From positions 3,531,110 through 3,595,109 of the forward strand of contig FJOG01000002.1 of the NCBI GenBank assembly GCA_900073065.1: DNA of 64,000 nucleotides. The letters run 5' to 3'. The notes under the pieces were generated by a model. It was not told the origin of the DNA. It was given only the letters and a program-made list of their open reading frames with translations, and made no database searches. The position numbers were made by a program, and so were the translations under genes. Below, in pieces: positions 11,231 through 23,402 of this stretch (position 1 is its first letter; each line of letters opens with the position of its first letter). Source of the DNA: Phialocephala subalpina. Taxonomy: Eukaryota > Ascomycota > Leotiomycetes > Helotiales > Mollisiaceae.

Positions 11231-12925
11231 ATGTGGTCCTCGAGCTCGCAACAGGAGGATCCCTCCACGCCAGCAAAGAGATTTGCCTGTGACCGATGCC
11301 ACGATCAGAAGCTTCGGTGCACACGACCGCAAGAGAACGAGCCATGTATACGATGTGCAAAGGCAGGCGTGCATTGCAATGTCAGTGCTGCTCAAAGAAC
11401 GGGTCGACCCAGGAAATCGTCAGCACCAAGGCAAAATTCTCATTCTGAGAAAGGGAGGAAGAGTCCAGCATATCAGAGAGAGATGGGCACAGATGGAGGG
11501 GGTTCAGACAACGGTAGCAGCAAGGGGTCAGATCTGGTTCGGGCTCAGAGTTCGGAATCGATACGACCAACGATCTCGCCCTCCCAGATCTCGCCATCTC
11601 TTCGACAGACACCAGACTTTGCAAGTAACCTAGATGCCTGGGATAACTTTGGATCCAGTTCAGGATCTTCGATCTCTTCCATGTCCATCGCTCTTCCACA
11701 CTACAGCCAACCAATATCGACGGAGGACTATGCAGACCTTTTGGATTGCATAACGGATCAGTCATACTTCGACAATATGGATATCTCAGAGTTCCCTGAA
11801 TGTATGAAAATCGACCCCACCGATCTATTGCACGGCAGCTTGGCTGACCTCGACCAACTAGCCTCTTACAATGGTCTCCCGAATATGTCATCAGAACCCA
11901 ATCCGAAGAAGAGGAAATCAATGAGCAATGCTGTACCATATTACAGCAATCACATGTCACTTTCGCCACCGCTCATCGATGCCCAGACTTCCTCTCGGAT
12001 TTCCTCCTTCCAAGAGATGGATATGCCAACTATCACCCCGTCTATCACTACCGCAACGTCGTCTGAAGTTACCACACCTGACTTGGGTACGATGACACAC
12101 AACGAACAAGTTCACTGCCAAACCTTGGCTAAGCTTCAATCTGAAATCGATGTCTGCTCCGAGAGGATCATGCATCAAGCAAGGAGAATGCACACTGCTT
12201 CAAGCTCTTACACAACTGAGAATCAAAAGTTGTCTGAAGCCTTGGGTGTTCTGCTATCCACCGCTGAGAGATTTATTGACCTCATCTCAACTATCTGCCG
12301 CACATTCGACACCATCACATCAAGCCGATCGGTATCTCCTTCACCCTCACCATGGGCCTCGCCCTTCACGACACCACAGGTGGATTCACAACAGAGCTAC
12401 TTTGGAAGCAGTCTCGACCCCAGCATGCTCACCACTGGCCGACAACTCAGCACATCAACCTTCTACACAATGTTGAAGTGCCACGTTCGCCTATTATCAG
12501 CCTACGACACAACACTCGACACCATGTCCTCCCGTCTTCTCGAACTCGAGAATATCGATGCCATTCAATCGCTTACTAGCGCCCTCTCTATTGGCTCCTT
12601 CGTGGTGCCCTATGGCGCGATCATCGAAACACTACTCCACCTTCAGGTGATCTCCCACCAACTCGATCGTTTGAAGACCGCCCTGCATGGCAACCTCCTA
12701 AAAATACAACCTCAACGACCAATGCCAAACACGCGATCTTTGCCTGCACGACTGGGGCTGTGCAAGCAAGGTCGCTCCCCCTCGGTTAGCATGGTGGACT
12801 TTAAGCTCGAGGAGATCCAAGAGCGTGAACGTGCCCTGCAAACCAAGCTTTTGAGGATCGAGGCCCTTGCAGAGAGCTCGAAGCAAGGCCAGATGGATGG
12901 AGGCAGCTTCCAACAATGGATGTAA
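11231..12925 (+). CDS. Zn2Cys6 (AflR-style) transcription factor
   Basis: This is a fungal zinc binuclear-cluster regulator acting in the nucleus. The single open frame of 564 residues has no intron. The cluster near the N terminus is complete: Cys20, 23, 30, 39, 42 and 49, i.e. C-x2-C-x6-C-x8-C-x2-C-x6-C, followed by a basic stretch (TGRPRKSS). The centre is Ser/Thr/Pro-rich and acidic. Residues about 290-500 contain predicted helices of the type seen in AflR-like pathway regulators (CHVRLLSAYD, HLQVISHQLDRL). A putative nuclear signal NPKKRKS occurs about residue 220. There is no 'fungal_trans' MHR domain that I can recognise. Its position next to an MFS exporter and a P450 suggests a pathway-specific regulator. 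It might also act on the PKS-NRPS pair 27 kb away, but nothing in the sequence proves this. Confidence 0.88.
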   Translation: MWSSSSQQEDPSTPAKRFACDRCHDQKLRCTRPQENEPCIRCAKAGVHCNVSAAQRTGRPRKSSAPRQNSHSEKGRKSPAYQREMGTDGGGSDNGSSKGSDLVRAQSSESIRPTISPSQISPSLRQTPDFASNLDAWDNFGSSSGSSISSMSIALPHYSQPISTEDYADLLDCITDQSYFDNMDISEFPECMKIDPTDLLHGSLADLDQLASYNGLPNMSSEPNPKKRKSMSNAVPYYSNHMSLSPPLIDAQTSSRISSFQEMDMPTITPSITTATSSEVTTPDLGTMTHNEQVHCQTLAKLQSEIDVCSERIMHQARRMHTASSSYTTENQKLSEALGVLLSTAERFIDLISTICRTFDTITSSRSVSPSPSPWASPFTTPQVDSQQSYFGSSLDPSMLTTGRQLSTSTFYTMLKCHVRLLSAYDTTLDTMSSRLLELENIDAIQSLTSALSIGSFVVPYGAIIETLLHLQVISHQLDRLKTALHGNLLKIQPQRPMPNTRSLPARLGLCKQGRSPSVSMVDFKLEEIQERERALQTKLLRIEALAESSKQGQMDGGSFQQWM

Positions 12926-15900
12926 ACGCGCACCCCTTTTCATGAAATGTTTAATGTCAAATTGCGATGCATGGGAACTGGAGTTTGAGATTCTAGGAGA
13001 TCACATAAGACGGAGTACTGGAAAACCTAACGACCTGACATTTTGGGTGGCGAGGATATTTGTTAATTCATTGTATGCGATTTTTGAGGGGTTTCATCGC
13101 ATGGACATACCCAGTACCAAACGATACGTTTGTACATAGAAGCAGGACAACAATAGATCTCGCGAATCGCGATCAAAATACATTTTTACCATCACACATC
13201 TTCCTCTCGCTTGCACTTGTCTCATTTCACTTCACTTCCCGATTTCACAACATCAGCTTCAGTGGAAATGGAGTTCTCAGTATTTCCGTATTATTCGAAT
13301 CCTCTCGCCTCGAGATCGTCACTCCTAATGCCCCTTCAATTACCTTCAATGACCACTCAGCCCTATCAGAAGCCTCCATGTTGTTAAAACCCCCTTGTAA
13401 GTTTAGCGAAGGATTGCGGGTGCGCCTCTTTTGACGCCTCTTTTGGCGCCATTCGGCCCCCGCTTCTATTTTTAACGCCACTTGCACAGAAATCCCTGTT
13501 CGGCCTAGCACCATTGAGCTCCTCCCCGCTCCGCTGGCTTTCTCCGCCATCTCCATCTCCAAACGAAAACGCCAACGACTCAATATCAAACAGCCATCCT
13601 CGAAACACAATCCCACGACTCGGTACCTTTTGAGCTCTTCCCTGCCACTGGATGGCAGGCTTCATACCTACGCGATCCTGCAGTCTACCCACGGGGGTTC
13701 TCCTAGTTCGAGTTCATGTCACTGGCAGCACATCTTCGGCGATACTCTTCCTTCGTGTCCGCAGAGAGATATTTTCGACGTGGACATTGCGCAATGTACC
13801 TCTAGGTCCTCTGCGCCTATTCTCGAATCTTAAAGGCCAACGAGATACATTATCACACAAGTGGTGTAGTGCAGCACCCCGATCCACCACAACGTCTCAT
13901 CTTCGTGGCGCAGCCCGCATCGATGCTAGAGCCGCGTTAAGGACTGGTGTACAGTGGGAGAAGATGGGACGTACAGTCAGCTTCATTGGGAAGTGATTGT
14001 CGGTACCGGAGAGGGGTGTTACATCGCGGCATGTCACGCAGAAGTCAACCTCACAAGCCTTCAATCCTCTTTCAATTCCCCGATCAATGGCGCTTCGAGA
14101 TAGACATCGGCACACAAGGCACCTTCCTCAATCTCAATTGAACAGACAGCTCGGATTCGAATGCGAAATACTTCGAATACAGTCCATCGATACTTCAAGA
14201 TCTTCGTCTGCATTAACGCTGAAGATCACGAAGGGTTTTTGGGAATTCGTACCGCAGCACTGGCCCCCAATATCTCACTGCATTTTACCTGGCCTGGTCT
14301 CGCAGATCTACAAACCGCGCCGCGAACGAGCTGGGATGGTACATGAGATGGTATTTCCAGATGTGGTAGAATGGTGCGGTTTGGATATACTTGCAGATAC
14401 GGTGGTGTGTTGGACTGCAGAAAAGCGGATATACGTCTAGAAGGACTGTGCAGTTAGGAGGCTTTCATCTGGAAGAATACACAGGCTCGAAGGACTTGGA
14501 AGCCACGCCGCGTCTCATTCAAATGCACAACATATCTCACAACATGGAAGACGGGTAGATACATGCATCGAAGCAGCCTTCGGACGACACAGCGCAGTCA
14601 TACAATCAGCACGTCTCGTACAGAGCATGCACCTTCAAAGTTGCGCAATACCTTGTACATGCGAACGTAAATGTTTCCAAACATACATTCAACATTCTTG
14701 CATTGGGGGCCCAGGTCAAAGGCTGACATATCCGGCTCTGCGGTTCTTGGGCTGGCCGCTGACATGAAACGAGGCTGACAGCATTCGACTTGCGAGCTGC
14801 ACATCTTTGCCAATCGCGAACATCTCAAGGCAGTCTTTCGGATTTGACGCCCACAAGGTTGAATAAAGGCCGGGTCTCGAGATCAACAACATGAACAGTT
14901 GTCGACATCCAACCAAAAAGTGACAAGCTTTTCTTGTGGAAATAATCTGCTCTGTGCATCCACTAACCTTAAGATCTGGCAAGGAAATGCTACCCGCTCC
15001 GTACCGTGCGCGTGGAGAATTGGAGACACATCTTTGGTCGAAGATACATTTCTGGGGAGAGCGTCCTCACAGGATTTTGAGTTCGTTCTAAGAAAAGGCA
15101 AATGTGCCAACTCCTGCGGGATGCCGATTCGGGGACTTTCTTGCCGTCATATCAGCAGCTTGGCATTCGACCCGTGAATTCGGGGTCACGACTAAGCATG
15201 CGATTCTGAACTTTGGGATAACCCTTCCGGCAAGAATGCCATGTTCTGCAGTTTCCGCTTTTCCGCTCGCGTGGTGACTACTCAACTAGGAAACCACGAG
15301 AATAGACTGGACTGCAGATTCCAACACCGGATCAGCTGGTGTCCACCAGGGGACATGTAGCTAAGTCTTCCGATTTACTTGCTCGTCTCTTTTCACCGAG
15401 TTTGTGGAACTTTGTTCCTAGCCTTTCAACGGTTCATCCTCAAACCCGGACGGCTCCGCACAATGGGTTATTGCCGCGATTCGTGCTCCTCGTGGTGTGC
15501 ATTTTCGGTCAGGCTAAGCGCCGCAGAAGTCTCGGTTTTGACTACGCTACATACTCGTGCAAGTTCCACTTCAAACGGGTGCTGAATCGCAAGTGCATTT
15601 TCTGTGCCTCACAAGTACCTTTTCCTTCCTATCGCGAACTAGCCAATGTGGGGGATAAGAACTCCACGAGCGAACCAATGAGGTGTGATCACTCGTTGAA
15701 TCCTTCGAGATGTCATTGTACTAATCAGCGACTATTTCCTCAAATGAAGGAGATAACAGTGTTCCAGACTCCTGACATCAGTTCATGTCAATGACAAGAT
15801 CACAATATGTAAGTGCAGAGGACAAGAAAGTTGAGCAATCTTTTCGATTTCTCTAGTTACCCCTCCTTGACCAGACCAAATGCAGTATTCCGTGCCAAAG

Positions 15901-16060
15901 CTCCAGTATATTTTTCAATGAATTATAGTCTAGGTGTCCCCAAGTGTCCTGCAAATCCCATCATCTCCCAACACCAAACATTATGCTATGCATGCTCGCT
16001 TGACAAAAGAAATGTTCTCCACCTCCATCTTCCCCATTTCCGAGTCCCATCTCCTGACCT
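12926..16060. other. No gene recognised
   Basis: This 3.1 kb lies between the 3' ends of the Zn2Cys6 gene (+) and the pepsin-like gene (-). Scattered short open frames on both strands (up to about 150 codons, e.g. 13997-14440 and 15339-15794) have no family motif, signal peptide or paired exons. No RNA gene or repeat is evident by eye. Confidence 0.4.
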
Positions 16061-17401
16061 CTACTCATAAAGCTCTTTGTTCAGAGGCGAGATACCGACC
16101 ATGTTGGTAGCAAAGTCGAACTCCAAGTGCGATCTGCTCAAGACAGTCAAACCAAAGAAAGTCTGCGCACCCTCAATCGCACGATCCCAAGGTCTCGCAT
16201 TCAGCAAGCATTGCCCAGCGTACATCGAAGTATCAATGTATTGGCTCGGAACCAAAGTGATGTTCTGCTTGTGTCCAAACTCGTATGTCAAAGTCGGGAA
16301 AGAAGACACTTTGGCACAATCCACTTGCCAAATGCTAGCATTTCCACTGTTGACAGCGAAGAGACCAGGAGTGTTGTTGTTATACGCGATATGAGCGTCG
16401 GTGAGGGAGACGAGAGCATTGAAAGCAGCGAACGGCATAGCAGCACCGTATCCAAACTTGTCTTGATCCCAGACTGCAAGCGCGTCGATGGGATCACATT
16501 GCGGGCTCGCAGTGGTGGCGTTGTAAGCAGGTGCAGCATCAGCCTTGAGAGAGTAGCTTGTGCTTCCAACCCAGATCCCGCTCCAGACTGTGGACCAATA
16601 GTTGTAGCGAGGAGGAGTGAGGTTCAAGTGAGGACCTGAGTTCAGGCATGGGCTGAATGAGGTGGGGTGGTAAACGGTCTTCTTGGTATCGTAGACAGTG
16701 GTGTCTGTTCCTCCGAGAATGGTGAGGTATTTCTTCCCATAGCAAGTGCTGTAATCTTTCAATCCGCCGCACATATGCCATCCGTTGTTGCTTCCCAAGA
16801 TACCCTGCTTCCACATCTGATATGGAGTAGGCCAGAACGTGCTGTTGTATTCCGGCAACACAGGAGCAAGACCGAAAACTCCACCAATGTCGAAAATAAC
16901 AGGAAGTTTGGACGTGAAGTTCGAAACCGAGATTTCGACCGAGGGAGCGCACAAGTTCTCTCCATTCGCATCAGAATGGAAACACAACTTATCACTCCCG
17001 AAATCATTCCTGAACCCCAATCCAGGCGTATAATCAGTCCCCAACCAACTCTGCGTAATCTGCGTCTTATCATCCACAAAACTCGTGCTCGCCTGATCGT
17101 TGAAGAAGTTTTGGCCTTTCGGGATGCAGTCTGCGACAGAGTAGTTGCCGTAGCAGTCGGGGGTGTCGACCCAGGTTGTTTGCCAGGTCCAGTCTGCGAG
17201 TAAAGTGACGGTTTGAGCGGGTGTGCCGAGAGAGATGTTGAAGGCGGCACCATGGACGGAATCGTCCATGGGAAGAATGATTTGTCCGCAGCTGTCTTCG
17301 CCGTTTCCAGGTTTGTAGCCAGGGGTGCCGTTGTGGCCGCCGTGAGGGATGGCGGAGACTGCTGCGAGGAGCGTCGCGGCGGTGATGAAGGTTTTGCTCA
17401 T
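16061..17401 (-). CDS. Secreted pepsin-fold (A1-like) protein with degenerate active sites
   Basis: The protein of 446 residues starts with a typical signal peptide (about residues 1-18, ending VSA) and has many Asn-x-Ser/Thr sites and paired Cys, so it is probably secreted and glycosylated. The architecture matches fungal aspartic proteases: FNISLGTPAQTVTLLADWTW is the first active-site strand and FDIGGVFGLAP the lobe-1 motif. LTILGGTDT and LAVWDQDKFGYGAAMPF follow in lobe 2, and TFFGLTVLSRSHLEFDF is near the C terminus. In catalytic members the two sites read D-[ST]-G; here they read D-W-T and D-Q-D, so normal aspartic protease activity is doubtful. It may be a pseudoenzyme, for instance a binding or inhibitor protein. 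No intron is needed. Neighbours give no functional clue. Confidence 0.8.
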   Translation of the reverse strand: MSKTFITAATLLAAVSAIPHGGHNGTPGYKPGNGEDSCGQIILPMDDSVHGAAFNISLGTPAQTVTLLADWTWQTTWVDTPDCYGNYSVADCIPKGQNFFNDQASTSFVDDKTQITQSWLGTDYTPGLGFRNDFGSDKLCFHSDANGENLCAPSVEISVSNFTSKLPVIFDIGGVFGLAPVLPEYNSTFWPTPYQMWKQGILGSNNGWHMCGGLKDYSTCYGKKYLTILGGTDTTVYDTKKTVYHPTSFSPCLNSGPHLNLTPPRYNYWSTVWSGIWVGSTSYSLKADAAPAYNATTASPQCDPIDALAVWDQDKFGYGAAMPFAAFNALVSLTDAHIAYNNNTPGLFAVNSGNASIWQVDCAKVSSFPTLTYEFGHKQNITLVPSQYIDTSMYAGQCLLNARPWDRAIEGAQTFFGLTVLSRSHLEFDFATNMVGISPLNKELYE

Positions 17402-20400
17402 CTTGAATGCTGAGATGAAGCTCAGCTTTGAAGGTTAGAGTGAAGTCGAGGATATGAGGACGATTGCCGAGGTGACAAGGAATGAAAGTGACAGGAAGGA
17501 AGAAGATCGAGAAGGAGATGCTTTTGCAAACTCTTTCAAGTCTTGAAGCTTTGCAAGAGTGAGACTGTTGGATGAGAAGACTGGATGGATTGAGTGAGGA
17601 TCTGCACCCTTCGTTCAGTCTGTTTAAGTATCTTCCTCTTTCATCCTGTTTGACTTCAAAAGCCGCCGCATGTCAAGATCGCAAGAGGCCGATAGTGTAT
17701 CTGACATTCTTGGTCCCAGTATCTTTGGTACTCGATACTTGCTTGAGATCATGGTGTTTGGCGATGTTTGGTGATGGGAGTTGAGCACCGACACCGAAAG
17801 ATGATATTTTGGGGCTGAGTTTGGGGATCGGCACCCCTAATGCGGTAGAGGCTTAACCGAGGAAAGGCTTTGGCACCGAAAGCCTCCGATTACTCCACAT
17901 ATGTACCAATTATGAGAAGGGATTCTATGTATAGGTTCCTTCATCTGAACTTATCTCACATAAGAGTCGAATGAAGTCGGAGTCGGTCGTGGTTGTTTGT
18001 GGGGAGTGGAATCCTGGGTGTTGTGCAGACGCTGGAAGCGCGCTGTACCTGAGCGCTGTCAAGGTACCACCGAATGTACCCTGTTTGTGCAGCGGGATAG
18101 CGGGAGCCCACTGTAACCTCCGATCTTTCAGGGTTGCTGAAGCCTGGGGCGTCAGGCTGTGAACCCGAGTGTTCAGTAATGAACAGAGCCAGCTTTGTCT
18201 GTCAGACGTTCGGTCTGAGTGCCGAAGTATGGGCTCCCTGACAATAATAGATCCAGAGAGATGGATCAGAGTGCGATACTTGGGGCACGTGAGCTCGTGC
18301 ACTTTCAAAACTTCTTTAGAAATATGTTCTTTCTTGCCTCGAGTCTGCCTCATCTCGGCAAGGAAAACCGCGCCTCCCCACAAAGCTTGACCTTCAACGA
18401 ACAGACCATCACGTGTTCCAAAGGATCGATTAACTTAGATCCAGGTGTCATTGGCTGTTCCTAGGGCAAAGGCACAGCCCTATCAAACGTCTGATATCAC
18501 CTGATCCTACATCGAAACCTTAAGAAAAGCACAGCTCGCTCGAGTCTCGCTGCCGCCTCTAAAACCATCGTGGCTTGTCCTTCGCACAGGTGACTTTGTG
18601 GAAATTGGCGCCAAGATCTGCAGCGGAGCGGGAACAGAGGCAGGCACTCTTGGCAGTTGTCAATATCAATTGGCTGTGTTTCTTGGGTAGAAGGACACAG
18701 GAATACAAGCACAGTGTACAGTGACCCTGTCCTTGTACAACTCAGCCCCTGAGGATTGAGCGAGGTGAAAGGGGAGCCAGGAACCCCTGAACCATGGCTG
18801 GCACGCGAATTGGCAAATGAAAATATTCAGCAATGTGATGGGGATGAAGAAATTGACAAATAAGAATATTCTTCAAGTATCTATGTCGGGATTAACCTTA
18901 TGCATCCATGCAAGTCACAAAAGATCCTAACAGATCTAGAGCGGAACATTCCTCGCCCCATGCCTGCAGATGTTTGGTTGGGTGAGGCACAACGTGATAC
19001 AATACGACGTATCCAACAATAGGGCAACGAGCGAGGTTGGGGTCCTCCTGGCACGGGAAGCCGGGTATATATGGTGAGATGGATGGGATGAGGGAAGGGT
19101 TGAGAGATTTCCGTGAGAGTGAAGGCCGAGCCGTGTAAGCACATGATTAAGCGAGCCCCCCAATGCCGCCGAGGAGGAAACCCTTTGACCATTCGGCCAA
19201 AATGTTTGATTGGATCTGTGTACGACCCACCTTTTCCTCTCTACATCTCATTTGGGACTGCATTTCTGTGAAGAGAACTGTAAGCTGACATTTACGCTGC
19301 ACGAAATTCTCAAAGTTGATGTCCACATTTGGTACCTTTCGAATTGTGGCGAATCACTCGCCCTTCCACCAAATGCTTATACTGGTACTTGTCATGCAGG
19401 AAAGATTTTAAAAAGTTGACAGCTCCCAATCTGTCTCTCACCACATGAAAACGCTTCCGCATGTGTCCCCTTCCCGGAATACGGTCTCTCACGGTCAACT
19501 GGAGAGTTTCCAGTCTCGCTCAAGCGCCAGGTATTGGGGCTGATTCAGTCAATTCGGTCGCGCCTGTAGCGTTTGAGGATCGCGCCAATTCTTGAAGCGC
19601 CGCTGACTGCATTCTTCGTGATGGCTTTTTGTTCCTGATTTGTGATCACTGACTGGCAAGGGGAGCCGATTTTCGCGAGATGCTGCAAGTGTTCTGCCGC
19701 TTGGATGGACAGCGATTAGACTAGAATTACCCATTCTCAGTCCGATGGATTGGTGTCCAAGAGGAATCGTGGGGTTTCAAACCCAGCATCAGTGCAGAGA
19801 CGAGCTCTTTACGATTGGGCAATTGTCCTGAAGCTCTACATGTCCTTCTTTTTGCTTTGCAGTAATTTGATGTCTTGTCAACCTCCATGCCCATACTATC
19901 ACGACGTAGTGTTGCCCTGATGTCGTTGTAATTGCTTTGCCGCATCCTCACTACGCGCACCAATTGATCAACGCCGACCAAAGTTCAGATGCCCAGGAAA
20001 GTAATCTCACCTGGGAAGCTGGGATGAAACCCCCTCAATGATATATCAAAAGAGTGAGTCCTCCGTTCCCAATGGGTCATCCCATCTGTGCCGTATGCCG
20101 CAGCGCTGCATCCCCAGAACCCGGCCCGACTTCCATCCTCCATATCTCCACCATGCAACTTTCTGAACGTACTAACTTTCGAATACCAGCGGTACGAAAT
20201 GTCCACACTCACGAATAGTTGCTCCTACAGGCTCGAGGCCTAGATTAAACATCTACACCGAGCTCACCGATCAATCCCGAATCCCAATTACCTACTCAAT
20301 TTCGAAATACCCAAACGAAGGCCCCCAACCAACCAATCCACCACCTCCTGTTCCAAACCCTCACCCACCCCCAAATTTCAGCCCGCTCTTTGTGTTTTTA

Positions 20401-23400
20401 CAACAACACAATTCTCTCAGCACAGCGTACCATCACATATCATCCAGGTTGCAGCTTATGCCGGCGGCTGACTGGACCAATGCTTACCACTCCCGCATTG
20501 TCAGCCGCCAAGTGCCGCGAGCTATAACGCCACTCTTCGACCTTAACTAAAATCCAACTGCCTGCCAAGCGACTGCAAACCCGAAAGTAGGGAGTTAAAA
20601 GATGAGTGAGAGTCGAGATGGGACGCTGACTTGATTTTAGCTAAAGTGACAGACAGATGCAGATACGAAGGTAGTGGTTCCGCTGCAGCCGGATGAGATG
20701 TAAAAGCTGAGAGTTTCGGAGCTTATTGTTTGTGATGATAAATTCGAACTAGATGCAAATGTTAACGAGGATCCCGAGTGACATTCGACGATGAATGTTT
20801 GGGACAGTTTCCGGTGCTTGTGTAAACGCGGAGCGGAGCGGGGATATGGATAACGGCGGGGTTGTGAATATCTACTGCGCTGACGAAGAATGAAGTTTCT
20901 TGGAATGTCTAATACTGTTTGAGCGATCAATGATTCGTGATGTGGTGATACTGCTGCAAGGAGGAACGGGAGATTGATCTGAAGTTCGATAATGAGTTGG
21001 AACTGCAGGAACAAAAGGCAAGAACATTCGCGATAGTGAACAAGGTACAGATTGGACTAGCATTGAACAAGAGGAGAGCTCAAGGGAAGCAGCAAGTGAT
21101 GAAGGAGCCCATTCACCGCAGCTTCCTCGTCTCACGAACCTTCCAAATCGAGTGTGGAAGCGATGCCGCCTGCTCTGCCAGATTCTGGAGCAGAAAGCGT
21201 CGCTCACTCGAAAAGACCTTCTCAGCCAGAATCTGGGTGCTATCCCGGGTGATTTTTGTTAGGTTGAAATGATCTTCGTTCAGTCGTTGAGGTTGGCCAT
21301 GTTTGCGAACCTTGCTTATTTTCGATAACTCGACGTCCACGATGACCTGCCTTCCGAAATGGGTTTCAAGGTGGTCAGTCAAGCCTGAGCAGGCGCATCT
21401 CCGCAAAGAATCAAAGATGGGGCACAACTAGAGCAGTCTTGCCAATTCCAGTCCACTCCAGGGCGTCACCAGCCATCATCCTTACACAGAATGACTTTCA
21501 TCCAACGTAACATCAATACACTTCAAGTCCAACTTTACCCAAGCCTTTTTAACAACATGTCCAATCCCCTCCTATACGTGATCATCTGAACTATACCATT
21601 CCAGTATTGGGTATAACTTAAAGTGGGAAAACGCGTCGTGTTCGTTGTAGGGCGGGTGATGATTGTTTGCTGACCGTAGGTAGTCCCGATCCATATTCCA
21701 TATCAGTTGCAATTGGAGTGTATTCGTCTAGCCTGCCCACGACTGAGCAGGTATCCCATTAGTTCCAAGTGATAACGTTTGAATGTTTCCATTTCCGGAG
21801 ATCCTTCCCAGCTCCAGAGCATACCACTGTCGAAGAACATTTGTTGGGAAAGAGGACAGCTTGAGTACCTACGACTCCATAGTGAGGATGAGCAACTTCG
21901 TGATGCAGACTGGCAAGGTTACGGAATGATAATCGCAGGTGAAACCTCGCAAGTTCCATGCTGCTCACCACACCTGCTTTTCCACTCGAGAAAATGGTAT
22001 GAATCGATCCAATCTGAATCCAACGCTTTATCTTGACCCTTATGATACGAGTTAATTCACTTCTAAAACAAACGGGAGAGTTTCTGCGAATGGTTTACCA
22101 AGGACATGACGAGTCTGTCACCAGTTCAAGGTAGACTCCTAATTCACAAAACCTAAGGAAATTTCCGAGTCTGAACTCCACTGAGGGCTTCCTACTTCGA
22201 AGAGTGAAATTCAAATGCCAGTTTGCGGGTCAGATTGGCGTTAAACAAGAATAGTTGTATTGAGTCTGTTTCGCAGTCCTTGACATTTGGTGCAATCGAA
22301 CTTCTTCATCTCATCCTATTCGCCAGCCGGAATGCCAAATCATCCTCATCGTTCCCAATTTTGAAGATTTCGAGAAACCTTCCGGCAGAATTGATATTCC
22401 ATCACCACGCATCAATGAGATGTTGGGCACTCGCAACTCGGCAATGGAGTTGTCCGAAACCTACGAGAACAAAGAGGTTGTCGCGCGATGGCGGAATATA
22501 GAGAAGATTAGAGTTGCATGGGACGTTGAGAAAAGTTCTATTGAAACATCAACCTAGTTGGGCATGTGAAAGCGACAACATGCGTAGAACACGAGCTTCG
22601 CCCCGACAATACGATGAAGATACACCTTCTCAATCTTTGTATTCCGCAACTTCACTCTAAAGAATCTCTTCATTCTCCCACCGGATGCGCAACTTCGCAT
22701 GGGTACGCACCGTGATTTTGTACCTGACTGCAGAATCAGCTAGTAACGCTTTATGCAGAAGCCAATATGGAGATCAGCAGCCAATAAATCAAAGCGAAGA
22801 AACATGTCAAGTCCAAATAAATCCTGAATGAAGAAGGTAACTTACCAAATTCCCTTCTTTAGGTCTGACAACACAACCCGATTCTTTGGTATACATATGA
22901 ACTTGTCAGAGGCCCGCAGACTAGGGTGTAGCGTCTCATCTCGGGAAGTTTCGAGCTATTGACCAGCTCGGAGTTGGCTTCCCTTTAATCCGAAGTTGTT
23001 TCTGCTGTAATGGAGAACCCAAGTCGATCGAATAGCTCGTGTGTATGTGACGTGTCCTGAATTGTCAATTGTATGTACCGCCCTGCTACCCTCCACGCCA
23101 GGGCTGCAAAAGCTGGTAACAACCGGAGGCTTCTTGAACAAGGACTGCCAGATATGGAAGTACTCGAGCTTTGTAATTGCAGACGATGGGCCATGAGAGG
23201 TCCGCTGCGTCGATCGTGTTGGAGTAATGTCGAAACACACTGGTACCATAGGTCAACACTTCTGTAGATCGAGAAATTAGGATAATCTGGCTTGAATGAC
23301 AGAGATCAAACTCACATTGCAATAAGAGCTTCTGATCGCATTTCAAACGATGATATTGAGCTGGATATAATGCATCACGGCCGAGCGCGATGTACAATAA

Positions 23401-23402
23401 AT
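17402..23402. other. Six-kilobase stretch without a recognisable gene
   Basis: After the promoter of the pepsin-like gene this interval contains only short open frames on both strands (for example 17925-18383 - and 20637-21207 -). They have no start context, signal peptide, domain motif or joinable exons that I can defend. The base composition looks ordinary rather than AT-rich. Small secreted proteins or non-coding RNAs could be present but cannot be supported by reading alone. Confidence 0.4.

Noticed and set aside
17925..18383. 152-codon - strand frame
   Set aside because: No motif, signal peptide or intron partners; begins in ordinary intergenic sequence.
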